This document shows positions 15,840-24,254 of a DNA stretch of 51,874 nt, piece after piece. The translations under genes and the position numbers were made by a program. The notes beneath the pieces were generated by a model that saw nothing but the letters and a program-made list of their open reading frames with translations, was not told where the DNA came from and ran no database searches. How positions within the stretch are numbered: position 1 is the stretch's first letter; every line of letters begins with the position of its first letter. The DNA is from Microbacterium barkeri (GTDB taxonomy: Bacteria > Actinomycetota > Actinomycetes > Actinomycetales > Microbacteriaceae), in the NCBI RefSeq assembly GCF_027921765.1, contig NZ_BSEJ01000020.1, forward strand, positions 1-51,874. Reading direction: 5' to 3'.

Positions 15840-17246
15840 GTGACCGACATGCCCGAGCCCGCCCGCCCCTCCGCGCCGCCCGCGGCCGCCGACACCGCCG
15901 CGCTGACCGTGATGGGGCTCGAGCTCCCTCAGCGCGCTCCCGCATCGCGCGGCACCGTCTTCGCCTGGGCGCTCTGGGACTGGGCGACCCAGCCGTTCAA
16001 CACGGTCATCCTCACGTTCATCTTCACGGCGCTCTACCTGACGACAGACGCCTTCCTTCCGCCCGATGTGCAGGGTCTCGCCGACGAGGACCCGGTCAAG
16101 GTCGCGGCTCTCGCCGACCTCGCGTCGGGCCTCGGATGGGGCACCACGGTCGCGGGCCTCCTCATCCTCCTGCTCGCCCCGGTTCTCGGACAGCAGGCGG
16201 ATGCCGCGGGCCGGCAGAAGCTGTGGCTCGCGATCGGCACGGGGGCGCTCATCGTCTGCATGCTCGGCCTGTGGTTCGTCGAGCCCACCCCCACCCTGTT
16301 CTGGCTGGGGGTCGCGCTGATCTCAGCGGGCATGGTGTTCGGCGAGATCGCGGCCGTCAACTCCAACGCCATCCTCGTCGGCATCGCGACGCCGAAGACG
16401 ATCGGGCGCATCTCGGGCCTCGGCTGGGGGTTCGGGTACCTCGGCGGCATCGTCGCCCTCGCTCTCGTCATCGTCTTCTACCTGGGCGACTGGTTCGGGC
16501 TCTCATCGGAGGGCGGCCTCCCGTTCCGCGTCATCGCGGTCGGCTGCGCGCTGTGGACGATCGCGTTCGCCATCCCGATCTTCGTGAAGGTGCCCGAGCC
16601 CTCGCTCGGGCGCCCCGAGCGCCGCGTGGGCTTCGTGCAGTCGTACGCGCTGCTCGTGAAGGATGTCGCCGGCCTCTACCGCTCCCCCGCCACGCGCCCG
16701 ACCTTCTGGTTCCTCCTCGCGAGCGCGGTCTTCCGCGACGGCCTCGCCGGGGTGTTCACGTTCGGCGCGGTGATCGCCGCGACCGTCTTCGGCTTCGGCA
16801 CGCTCGAGCTCATGATCTTCGGCGTCGCCGCGAACGTCATCGCGGGCGTCTCGACGATCATCTCGGGTCGCCTCGACGACCGGTTCGGGCCCAAGCGCAT
16901 CATCCTCTTCTCGCTCGGCGCGATGACCCTCGCGGGGCTCGCGGTCTTCGCACTCGCCGATGCCGGGCGCACCGTGTTCTGGATCGGCGGGCTCATCCTG
17001 TGCGTGTTCGTCGGACCGGCCCAGGCGGCGTCGAGGTCGTTCCTCGCCCGGGTCACGCCCGCGGGCCGCGAGGGCGAGATCTTCGGCCTCTACGCGACGA
17101 CGGGGCGCGCCGCGAGCTGGATGGCCTCGGCCGCGTGGGCGCTCCTCATCACCGTCACGCACCAGACGACGTTCGGCATCCTCGGCCTCGTGCTCGTCCT
17201 CCTGCTCGGATTCCTCCTGCTGCTGCCCGTGAAGGCCGCGCGGTGA
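15840..17246 (+). CDS. MFS transporter, UMF1/Atg22-like family
   Basis: The 468-residue protein has about 12 membrane helices. The early FAWALWDWATQPFNTVILTFIF block and the paired glycine-rich loops (GLGWGFGYLGGIVAL) are typical of the UMF1 (Atg22-like) branch of the major facilitator superfamily. Family members are thought to be peptide or amino-acid permeases in the inner membrane, but the substrate here is unknown. It starts at GTG 15840 with GAGGAGG 7-8 nt upstream. The HAD gene follows by 24 nt but has its own -10-like box. Confidence 0.88.
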   Translation: MTDMPEPARPSAPPAAADTAALTVMGLELPQRAPASRGTVFAWALWDWATQPFNTVILTFIFTALYLTTDAFLPPDVQGLADEDPVKVAALADLASGLGWGTTVAGLLILLLAPVLGQQADAAGRQKLWLAIGTGALIVCMLGLWFVEPTPTLFWLGVALISAGMVFGEIAAVNSNAILVGIATPKTIGRISGLGWGFGYLGGIVALALVIVFYLGDWFGLSSEGGLPFRVIAVGCALWTIAFAIPIFVKVPEPSLGRPERRVGFVQSYALLVKDVAGLYRSPATRPTFWFLLASAVFRDGLAGVFTFGAVIAATVFGFGTLELMIFGVAANVIAGVSTIISGRLDDRFGPKRIILFSLGAMTLAGLAVFALADAGRTVFWIGGLILCVFVGPAQAASRSFLARVTPAGREGEIFGLYATTGRAASWMASAAWALLITVTHQTTFGILGLVLVLLLGFLLLLPVKAAR

Positions 17247-17270
17247 TCAGGGGCGGGTAGCGTCGGGAGC

Positions 17271-18101
17271 ATGCCCCGCACCGCCCGCCGTCGCATCGTG
17301 TTCCTCGACATCGACGGGACGATCCTCGACCACGACGGGACCATCCCGCCCTCGACGCCCGATGCCATCCGCCGCGCTCGCGCCAACGGCCATCTCGTGC
17401 TGCTCGCGACGGGGCGGACGCCCTACGAGGTCGACGTGCAGGTGACCGACATCGGGTTCGACGGCATCGTCGCGGGCGCCGGCGCCTTCGTCGAGTACGA
17501 CGGCGAGTGGATCGTCGAGCGCCTCATGCCCGAGGCGTCCTGCCGGAGGCTGCGCGAGGAGTTCGACGCGCTCGGGCTGGACTACGTGCTCCAGGGGCGC
17601 GAGTACTTCTATGCCACCGCGGGCATGCAGCGGCACCTGCGCCGTCAGCTCGGCGTCTCGGATGGCGAGGGCGTCTCGGATCGCGGGCTCGGCCGGTACC
17701 TCGGCGAGATCCCGCCGCTGCGCCACGACCGCACGGCGAAGGCCGTGTTCTCGGGCGACGACCTCGGGGCCTACGACGCCGTGCAGCGTGCCGTGGGCGC
17801 CGAGTTCACGGTCATCACGGGCACGATCCCCGGCATGGGCACGGCGAGCGGCGAGGTGTCGATGCCCGCGGTGACGAAGGGCAGCGCGATCCGCGAGCTG
17901 GTCGATCGGATCGGGATGGACCTCGCCGACGCGATCGCGATCGGCGACAACAACAACGATCTCGAGATGCTCGAGCTCGCGGGTGTCGGCATCGCGATGG
18001 GCAACGGCACGCTGCAGGCGAAGGAGGCGGCCGACGAGGTGACCGCTCCGATCGACGAGGACGGCCTCGCGAAGGCCTTCGCGCGGCACGGTCTCCTCTG
18101 A
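17271..18101 (+). CDS. Cof-type HAD-superfamily phosphatase
   Basis: The 276-residue protein shows the four HAD motifs: nucleophile FLDIDGT (Asp13, with Asp15 as acid/base), LLATGRTP (motif II), Lys in VTKGSAI (motif III) and IGDNNNDLEMLE (motif IV). The large C2 cap in the middle places it in the Cof/YbiV class that dephosphorylates sugar phosphates or flavin-type cofactors. TAGCGT lies 7 nt before the ATG and there is no ribosome site, so it is probably leaderless. The substrate is undetermined. Confidence 0.92.
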   Translation: MPRTARRRIVFLDIDGTILDHDGTIPPSTPDAIRRARANGHLVLLATGRTPYEVDVQVTDIGFDGIVAGAGAFVEYDGEWIVERLMPEASCRRLREEFDALGLDYVLQGREYFYATAGMQRHLRRQLGVSDGEGVSDRGLGRYLGEIPPLRHDRTAKAVFSGDDLGAYDAVQRAVGAEFTVITGTIPGMGTASGEVSMPAVTKGSAIRELVDRIGMDLADAIAIGDNNNDLEMLELAGVGIAMGNGTLQAKEAADEVTAPIDEDGLAKAFARHGLL

Positions 18102-18143
18102 CGCAGACGGAATAGGGGCGCGCCGACGGCGGTTCACGCCGGT

Positions 18144-19028
18144 GTGACGCTGCTGACCTCGCTCCCCGCACTGCGCGACGGCGATGCGCTCGAGCGCCTG
18201 CTGTCGTCGCTCGAGTGGGAGGTGCGCAGCACCGACCGGCTCCGCATCGAGCGGGAGATCGCCCTCGGCGCGGGCGATGCCGCGCTCGTGTACGTGCTCG
18301 AGGGGGCACTGGCCCTGCCGCCGCGCGCCTACGACTGCGGCGCGCGCGACGGAGCGCCGCCGACCGAGCTCGTCGCGGGCGACACGCTTCTCTCCCTGGG
18401 CCGCGAGCCGATGCGGATCCGCGGCGACGGAGCCTTCGTGATCGTCTCGCGGCTGAGCGCATCCGAGTCCGTCCAGCGGCAGCTCGCGATCGTGCCGGAT
18501 CTCGTGTCGGTCAGCGGGTTCTCGCGCATCGAGCCCGCCGCCGCGGCGCTCGCAGCCCACCTCGGCCTCCCCGCGGTGACGAGCGCGTACGCCGGGGCGG
18601 CTCCCGTGATCTGCCGCCTCATGGCGACGACGCTCGCTCTCGCGACGCTGCGCGCGTGGGCCGTCGCCGGCTGCGCACCCGACGGATGGCCCGCGCGCAC
18701 CGCGGATCCGTTCCTCGCGCGCGTGATCGAGGCCATCCACGCAGAGCCCGGGCGCGACTGGACGGTCGAGCGGATGGCCGCGATCGCGGCCATGTCTCGC
18801 TCGGTCTTCGCCGAGCGGTTCCGCTCGGTCGTCGGACAGTCGCCGCTCGGATACCTGACGGAGGTGCGCATGGCGGCCGCGCAGGACCTGCTCGCGGGCG
18901 GTGCCGGGGTCTCCGAGGTCTCCCGCCGCCTCGGCTACGCGTCGGACGAGGGCTTCAGCCGCGCGTTCCGGCGCCACACGGGTGTCACGCCGTCGACGTG
19001 GCGTGCGCGAGCGCTCGTCCGCGCGTAG
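18144..19028 (+). CDS. AraC family transcriptional regulator
   Basis: The 294-residue protein has an N-terminal cupin-like sensing domain (~10-130, YVLEGALALPP) and two C-terminal HTH motifs (~195-292: DWTVERMAAIAAMSRSVFAERF and VSEVSRRLGYASDEGFSRAF), ending with the conserved HTGVTPSTWR. The cupin group (AraC_binding/Cupin_6) often regulates an adjacent oxidoreductase or exporter. The convergent MFS exporter is a candidate target. It starts at GTG 18144 without a clear ribosome site. Confidence 0.9.
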   Translation: MTLLTSLPALRDGDALERLLSSLEWEVRSTDRLRIEREIALGAGDAALVYVLEGALALPPRAYDCGARDGAPPTELVAGDTLLSLGREPMRIRGDGAFVIVSRLSASESVQRQLAIVPDLVSVSGFSRIEPAAAALAAHLGLPAVTSAYAGAAPVICRLMATTLALATLRAWAVAGCAPDGWPARTADPFLARVIEAIHAEPGRDWTVERMAAIAAMSRSVFAERFRSVVGQSPLGYLTEVRMAAAQDLLAGGAGVSEVSRRLGYASDEGFSRAFRRHTGVTPSTWRARALVRA

Positions 19029-19083
19029 CCGCGACCGGCCCTACCGGCGACCGGCGAGGCCGAGCGCTCGTCCGCGCGTAGCC
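19008..19083. repeat. 23-bp duplication of the araC-type gene end
   Basis: The last 19 coding/stop bases of the AraC gene plus 4 following bases (19008-19030) recur perfectly at 19061-19083. Directly in front of the second copy, and overlapping it by 3 bp, a perfect 23-bp copy of the convergent MFS gene's 3' end (19323-19345) lies at 19041-19063. Confidence 0.85.
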
Positions 19084-19128
19084 CCGGCCGGCGTGACCGG
19101 CGCTCGCGGTCGCCGCCGCGCGCCGAGC

Positions 19129-19260
19129 GCCGACGCTTGCCCCGAGCGGCCGCCATCCGTCTTCCTGAGCGGCCGCAAGCGGCAAGCGCCCGCGGTTCCG
19201 CGCCGACGCTTGCCCCAAGCGGCCGCCATCCCAACCCCAGAGCGGCCCCGAGTGGCAAGC
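19129..19260. repeat. Two tandem hairpin units (73-bp period) between convergent genes
   Basis: Units beginning GCCGACGCTTGCCCC lie at 19129 and 19202. Each folds into a long stem-loop (19135-19187 and 19208-19260) closed by GCTTGCC/GGCAAGC. They may act as a bidirectional terminator or REP-like element between araC and the MFS gene. A further CCCGGAC-rich imperfect repeat fills 19265-19320. No gene is seen in 19029-19322. Confidence 0.75.
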
Positions 19261-19322
19261 ACCCGCGCCCCGGACGCACACCGCGTCCCGGACCGAGTCC
19301 GCGCCCCGGACGGGGTCCGCGT

Positions 19323-20534
19323 CTACCGGCGACCGGCGAGGCCGAACAGCAGTGCGCCGAGGGCGACCGCGACGGCTCCCGTGATGTAGGCCGCGTCGAC
19401 CCCCGCGGCGTCGACGAGCACCCCGCCGATACCGGCCGCGAGCATGATCGCGAGCTGGAATCCCGCGACGACCAGGCCTCCGCCGGCCTCGAGTCGGTCG
19501 GGCAGGCGGCGGCCGATCCAGGCGTTCAGCACGATGAGCCACGCCGAGAACGCGACACCCCACACGACCACGGCGACGCCGACGACCGAGAGCGAGGTCG
19601 GCCACAGGATGACCGCGACGATCGGCGCGCCGACGAGCACCGGCACGGCAGCCGAGAGCAGGCCGAGGTGGCGGTCGACGATCACGCCGGTGACGACGTT
19701 GCCGACGAGCCCGCCGACGCCGAAGAGGGCGAGGAGGAGCACGATCGCCCCCTCGTCGAGCGGCGTGCGCTGGGGGCCCTCCGTGATCCGCTCGAGCGCG
19801 AGCCGGATGTAGGTGTACGCGGTGAAGTGGCCGAGAACCGTGAGCACGTGGCCGGCGAGGCCCAGTGCGATCCCGGGCCGGCGGAGGGTGCTGCCGAGGA
19901 TGGCGAGGCTCGCTGCGCTCTGCGCCGGCACCTTCGGCAGGAGCACGCGGAGCGCGACGGCGACGGCGGCCGTGACGACGGCAGCGCCCGCGAAGACGGC
20001 GCGCCAGTCGGCGAACGTGCTGAGGAGCACGCCGAGCGGAACCCCGAGCACTGTCGCCAGGGAGGTCCCGGCGGTCGTGAACATGACCGCGCGCCCGAGC
20101 CGCTCCGGGCCGGCGATGCGCGAGGCCACCGTGAGCGACATCGACCAGAACCCGCTGAGCGCCGCGCCGAGCAGGACCCGCGACGCGAGCACGATGCCCA
20201 GGGACGGCGCGAGCGCGACGAGCAGGTTCGACACGGCGGCCGCGACCGCGAGCCACACGAGCAGGTCCCTGCGGTCGAGGCGCGGCACGAGGAGGCCGAT
20301 CGTCGGGGCGACGAGGAATCCGACGAGGGCGGTCACGGTGACCGCCTGTCCCGCCTGGCCCGCCGTCACACCGAGGTCGCGCGCGAACTCGGTGAGCACG
20401 CCGTTCGGAAGGAACTCCGCGGTCACGAGCACGAAGCTCATGACCATCATCGTCACGAGCGCGCCGTAGCGGAGGCGCTCGCGCGGAGGTGAGAGGCGTT
20501 CGTCGACGGTCGGAAGCGAGGCGGTGTTCGTCAT
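19323..20534 (-). CDS. MFS transporter, DHA1-type drug/arabinose efflux-like
   Basis: The 403-residue protein has 12 predicted membrane helices and an early FVLVTAEFLPNGVLTEFARDLGVTAGQAGQAVTVTALVGF block, the hallmark of the DHA1 AraJ/Cmx group of proton-driven exporters. A charged LVPRLDRRDLLVW loop between helices 2 and 3 is the MFS A-motif region. ATG 20534 follows GGAGGG; the upstream in-frame stretch lacks membrane character. It exports small molecules; the compound is unknown. It converges on an AraC regulator. Confidence 0.88.
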   Translation of the reverse strand: MTNTASLPTVDERLSPPRERLRYGALVTMMVMSFVLVTAEFLPNGVLTEFARDLGVTAGQAGQAVTVTALVGFLVAPTIGLLVPRLDRRDLLVWLAVAAAVSNLLVALAPSLGIVLASRVLLGAALSGFWSMSLTVASRIAGPERLGRAVMFTTAGTSLATVLGVPLGVLLSTFADWRAVFAGAAVVTAAVAVALRVLLPKVPAQSAASLAILGSTLRRPGIALGLAGHVLTVLGHFTAYTYIRLALERITEGPQRTPLDEGAIVLLLALFGVGGLVGNVVTGVIVDRHLGLLSAAVPVLVGAPIVAVILWPTSLSVVGVAVVVWGVAFSAWLIVLNAWIGRRLPDRLEAGGGLVVAGFQLAIMLAAGIGGVLVDAAGVDAAYITGAVAVALGALLFGLAGRR

Positions 20535-20674
20535 GCCCTCCAGCGTCGCGGAGCCCGGCGCTCGCTGCCCGACCGCGCGTCCGGGCCATCCGACCGATCG
20601 TCCGCATCCGCGTGGATGAGCGGAACGACGCACCGAATGGGCACCTCATGGGCAGAACTCCCCATCGCGGTTCT

Positions 20675-20692
20675 ACAGAATGTCATTTCTGT
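20675..20692. promoter_or_regulatory. Inverted repeat upstream of the metalloprotease gene
   Basis: ACAGAA-N6-TTCTGT is a perfect 6-bp dyad in the AT-richer part of the gap 20535-20803, about 110 nt before the protease start. It could be an operator; no known motif is recognised. Confidence 0.35.
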
Positions 20693-20803
20693 GAAACACC
20701 TGGGTCTCTAGGTTGGGTTCATCCGTCTGCGCACGGCGACGACGCCGTGTCGCAGGCATCCGGGCGCCGACCTCGCGGTCGACGCGTGAAACCTGGAGGA
20801 AGA

Positions 20804-23122
20804 GTGAAGTCACGCACCGCATGCGCACTGGGAGCAGCGATCCTGCTCGCCGGGGCGCTCGCACCGACGGCCGCCACCGCGGCACCGAGCGACACCGACA
20901 CGGCTCCGCCGCTCGACCCGACCGTCCCCGCACAGCAGGACGACCGCCCCGATCCGCTCGCCGAGAAGCGCACGGCGGAGAAGATGCGGGCGGCTGAGCT
21001 GGTCGCGACCGGCCAGGCCGAGGTCACCGAGCGCGGCAAGGGGAAGAACAAGACCCGCGTCGTGGAGATCGCCCCCGATGACTGGGTGGAGTACGGCGTC
21101 GAGGAGACGGCCCAGCTGTTCTCGATCCTCGTGGAGTTCGGCGACACCCCCGACGAGCGGTTCCCCGAGGCCCCGGCCGCGGGTCCGCTGCACAACGAGA
21201 TCCCGGAGCCCGCCGCCGACGACAACTCGACCTACTGGGAGGAGGACTTCTCGCGCGAGCACTTCCTCGAGATGTTCTTCACAGGCCTCGAGGATCAGGG
21301 CGGGGAGTCGTTCCGCGGCGTCTACGACGAGATGTCGTCCGGCCGCTTCGACCTGCAGGGCGACGTGTCCGACTGGGTCACCGTGCCGTACGCGGAGGCG
21401 TCGTACGGGCAGACCGAGTCGCAGGACGACATGACGCGCTTCATCCAGGACTCCGCGGACGCCTGGTACGCCGACCAGCTCGCACAGGGCAAGACGCACG
21501 ACGAGATCGTGGCGTACCTCCAGACGTTCGACGTGTGGGACCGGTACGACCTCGACGGCGACGGCATCACGAACGAGCCCGACGGCTACATCGACCACTT
21601 CCAGGCGATCCACGCCGGCGAGGGCGAGGAGGCGGGCGCTCCCGAGTGGGCGATCTGGTCGCACCGCTGGGCGGCGAACCAGGCAGGCCTCGGCGTCGAC
21701 GGACCGGCCGACCACCCGAAGGCGGGCGGCGTCCGCATCGGCGACACGGACATCTGGATCCGCGACTACACGACCGAGCCCGAGAACGGCGGCCTCGGCG
21801 TCTTCGCCCATGAGTTCGGGCACGACCTGGGCCTTCCCGACTACTACGACACCGACGGCGGCGACAACGGCACCGCCTTCTGGACGCTGATGAGCTCGGG
21901 CTCGTGGCTCGGGCACGGCGACGGCACGATCGGCACGACCCCGAACCACATGGGCGCGACCGAGAAGCTGTTCCTCGGCTGGCTCGACTACGAGACGGTC
22001 GAGGCGGGCGAGTCGGCGACCGTCGATCTCGGACCGGCCTTCCACGCGACGACGCGCCCGCAGGCCGTGATCGTCAACCTGCCTCCCGGCGAGCAGTTCG
22101 TCGAGACCGGGCCCGCGGCATCCGGCACGAAGTACTTCTTCTCGGGCAGCGGCGCCGGGCTCGACAGCACCGTCACGAGCCCTGCGTTCGAGGTGCCGGC
22201 AGGCGCCGCGCTGACCGCACAGGTCGACTACGACATCGAAGCCGACTGGGACTACGCGTACGTCGAGATCTCGACCGACGCAGGGGCCAGCTGGACGCCG
22301 CTCGCGACCGACCACTCGACGACCGAGGACCCGAACGGGGCGAACCTCGGCAACGGCATCACGGGCGCGACCGAGGGCTGGACGGCCCTCACCGCCGATC
22401 TGGGGGCCTACGCGGGGCAGACCGCGCAGATCCGCTTCCGGTACGTCACCGACGGCGCGGTCAACAACCCCGGCTTCAAGGTCGACGACCTCGCCGTGGG
22501 CGACGCGCTGTCGACCGACGTCGAGGACGGCGCAGCGGACTGGGAGCGCGCCGGCTTCGAGCTCATCGAGGACGGCGGGTACACCGTGCAGTACGACCAC
22601 CGCTACATCGCGGAGAACCGCGTGTACGGCGGCTACGACGCGACGCTCGCCGAGGGCCCGTACAACTTCGGCTGGTCGCAGACCAACCCGAACCGGGTCG
22701 AGCACTTCCCGTTCCAGGACGGCCTGCTCATCTGGTACGTGAACGGGCTCTACGAGGACAACAACACCTCGGCGCACCCGGGCGGCGGCCAGGCCCTGCC
22801 GGTCGATGCGCGTGCGCAGGCGCTGACCTGGACGGACGGGACGATCGCGCGCAACCGCATCCAGACGTTCGACGCGACGTTCGGGCTCGACAAGACCGAC
22901 AAGCTGTCGCTGCACCGCGAGACCGAGGAGGGCATGACCACCCTCGAGCTCAAGAAGCAGAAGCCGGTGTCGCTCTTCGACGACTCCGACCCGTACGCCT
23001 ACTACGACGAGGCCAACCCGCAGAACTCGGTCATCGTCGGCGGAACGGGCACGACCATCCAGGTCGTGGGCGCTGACCGACGCGAGGGCACGATGACCCT
23101 CGAGGTCAACGCCGGGTCCTGA
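20804..23122 (+). CDS. Secreted M6-family (immune inhibitor A-like) metalloprotease
   Basis: The 772-residue protein starts at GTG 20804 behind GGAGGA and opens with a Sec signal peptide (MKSRTACALGAAILLAGALAP, cut after the ATA/APS region near 27-28). A propeptide-like region runs to about 100. The zinc site is HEFGH (336-340) followed by DLGLPDYYD, the extended HExxHxxGxxD motif of M6. A beta-sandwich (MAM-like, ~420-560, with an ISTDAGASWTPLA block) follows. It should be an extracellular protease degrading proteins or peptides. Family members in Bacillus cleave antibacterial peptides; the target here is unknown. Confidence 0.93.
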   Translation: MKSRTACALGAAILLAGALAPTAATAAPSDTDTAPPLDPTVPAQQDDRPDPLAEKRTAEKMRAAELVATGQAEVTERGKGKNKTRVVEIAPDDWVEYGVEETAQLFSILVEFGDTPDERFPEAPAAGPLHNEIPEPAADDNSTYWEEDFSREHFLEMFFTGLEDQGGESFRGVYDEMSSGRFDLQGDVSDWVTVPYAEASYGQTESQDDMTRFIQDSADAWYADQLAQGKTHDEIVAYLQTFDVWDRYDLDGDGITNEPDGYIDHFQAIHAGEGEEAGAPEWAIWSHRWAANQAGLGVDGPADHPKAGGVRIGDTDIWIRDYTTEPENGGLGVFAHEFGHDLGLPDYYDTDGGDNGTAFWTLMSSGSWLGHGDGTIGTTPNHMGATEKLFLGWLDYETVEAGESATVDLGPAFHATTRPQAVIVNLPPGEQFVETGPAASGTKYFFSGSGAGLDSTVTSPAFEVPAGAALTAQVDYDIEADWDYAYVEISTDAGASWTPLATDHSTTEDPNGANLGNGITGATEGWTALTADLGAYAGQTAQIRFRYVTDGAVNNPGFKVDDLAVGDALSTDVEDGAADWERAGFELIEDGGYTVQYDHRYIAENRVYGGYDATLAEGPYNFGWSQTNPNRVEHFPFQDGLLIWYVNGLYEDNNTSAHPGGGQALPVDARAQALTWTDGTIARNRIQTFDATFGLDKTDKLSLHRETEEGMTTLELKKQKPVSLFDDSDPYAYYDEANPQNSVIVGGTGTTIQVVGADRREGTMTLEVNAGS

Positions 23123-23137
23123 CGACGGCACGACACC

Positions 23138-23171
23138 GAGGCCGGGTCGCCCCTCCGGGCGGCCCGGCCTC
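23138..23171. terminator. Bidirectional terminator hairpin
   Basis: A 15-bp stem (GAGGCCGGGTCGCCC / GGGCGGCCCGGCCTC, one G-T pair) with loop CTCC sits 15 nt after the protease stop and 6 nt after the end of the convergent TfoX gene. Confidence 0.75.
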
Positions 23172-23177
23172 TCCGTG

Positions 23178-23507
23178 TCAGCGGGGCGCCTTCTTCTCCT
23201 TGGGAGGCAGGGCGAGTGTGCGCGCGACGGACTCGCGGATCCACTCGTCGAGCTGCTCGTCCGTCGGCGACCGCACCCCTGCGAACCCCGTCATCGTGCG
23301 CGTCCCCATCTGCATCTCATGCGCTCCCCGCGCGAGCGCGTCGGCCATCCCGTCTCGCCCGACGGGGATCATGAGCTCGTCGCGCGTGATGCCCGCGACC
23401 ATGTGCCCGCGAAGCGTCCAGCAGAGTCCGCCGAACATCCGGATCTCGACCGCGTCAGCGGGGACGAACGCCCGGATCCGGTCGGCGAGCTCGTCGTCGT
23501 ATGCCAT
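23178..23507 (-). CDS. TfoX N-terminal domain protein
   Basis: The 109-residue protein carries the TfoX_N pattern VEIRMFGGLCWTLRGHMVAGITRDELMIPVGRDG. Stand-alone TfoX_N proteins are common in actinobacteria and have no proven role, unlike the full competence regulator TfoX. A lysine-rich tail (PPKEKKAPR) closes the protein. ATG 23507 is chosen: TACCGT lies 6 nt upstream and no ribosome site is present, so leaderless translation is likely. Longer upstream starts would add an unconserved basic extension. Confidence 0.85.
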   Translation of the reverse strand: MAYDDELADRIRAFVPADAVEIRMFGGLCWTLRGHMVAGITRDELMIPVGRDGMADALARGAHEMQMGTRTMTGFAGVRSPTDEQLDEWIRESVARTLALPPKEKKAPR

Positions 23508-23599
23508 GCGCACACGGTAGCCCTCCGCGAGACCAGAGCGCAGGAGATTCTCATCCGAGCGGGAGCGGCGGATCGCGTGCCAGCGGAGCCCGGGCCGGC

Positions 23600-24166
23600 T
23601 CAGCCCTGCGGACGGCGCGGGTCGGGCCACGCGTCGGCGAAGCGACCCAGGAGGTCCGCGAGCTGCGCGCGCTCTTCGGCGGTGAAGCCGGCCAGTGCCT
23701 GCTCGACGGCCTCCGTGCGCGCGCCGTGCGTGCGCGCCGCGATCGCGCGGCCCTCGTCGGTGAGCGCGATGAGCGTCCGACGTGCATCGGCAGGATCGGC
23801 CTCCCGACGAGCATGTCCCGATTCCACGACGGCCTGCACGAGCCGGCTCGCGCGAGGCTGATCGACGCCGAGGCGCTCGCCGATCTGCCCGACCGACAGC
23901 GGACCATCCGCCGTGGCGAGGATCTCCAGCAGCCGCAGACGTGCGATCGAGCGCCCGAACGGACCGCGCGGGTGATCGCCGTGCGGACCGCCGTGCCCAT
24001 GGTGCGCACCGAGCGGACCGCCGTGCGGCCCGGCGTGGGGGCCTCCGAACGGGCCGCCGTGAAGCGGATGCCCGTGCTCGAACGGCCCCTCCCCGCCGCG
24101 GCGCCCGAGCCGCAGCCGCGCGAGGGCGGCGGCGATGCGGGCTGCGGGATCGGTCGGCTCTGCCAC
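23600..24166 (-). CDS. MarR-type regulator with His/Gly-rich N-terminal segment
   Basis: The 188-residue protein opens with a low-complexity segment (~25-68) containing many His, Gly and Pro residues (repeats such as GGPHAGPHGG, HHGHGGPHGDH). A MarR winged helix follows (~70-150: ILATADGPLSVGQIGERLGVDQPRASRLVQAVV, then ADARRTLIALTDEGRAIAA). The His-rich part could bind Zn, Ni or Cu, which is inference. GTG 24166 is preferred because TACTTT lies exactly 6 nt upstream (leaderless pattern); ATG 24181 is the alternative. It is divergent from a second winged-helix gene that also has a His-rich arm. Confidence 0.85.
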   Translation of the reverse strand: MAEPTDPAARIAAALARLRLGRRGGEGPFEHGHPLHGGPFGGPHAGPHGGPLGAHHGHGGPHGDHPRGPFGRSIARLRLLEILATADGPLSVGQIGERLGVDQPRASRLVQAVVESGHARREADPADARRTLIALTDEGRAIAARTHGARTEAVEQALAGFTAEERAQLADLLGRFADAWPDPRRPQG

Positions 24167-24206
24167 CCCTCTAAAGTACATGACACTTGACATGGAGATC
24201 CGATGC

Positions 24207-24238
24207 ATGTCATCCTGCATATACATGCACGATGACAT
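24207..24238. promoter_or_regulatory. 32-bp palindrome between divergent His-rich MarR-like genes
   Basis: Two 16-bp arms (24207-24222, beginning ATGTCATC; 24223-24238, ending GATGACAT) match at 14 of 16 positions. They contain an inner TGCAT-ATAC-ATGCA dyad. Related TGACA/CATG half-sites recur at 24179-24194. This is a strong operator candidate for one or both flanking regulators. Confidence 0.75.
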
Positions 24239-24254
24239 TGATTTGGAGACCTCC

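Noticed and set aside
19129..19260. CRISPR array
   Set aside because: Only two units of 73 bp with internal hairpins and no uniform spacers; no cas genes are present.
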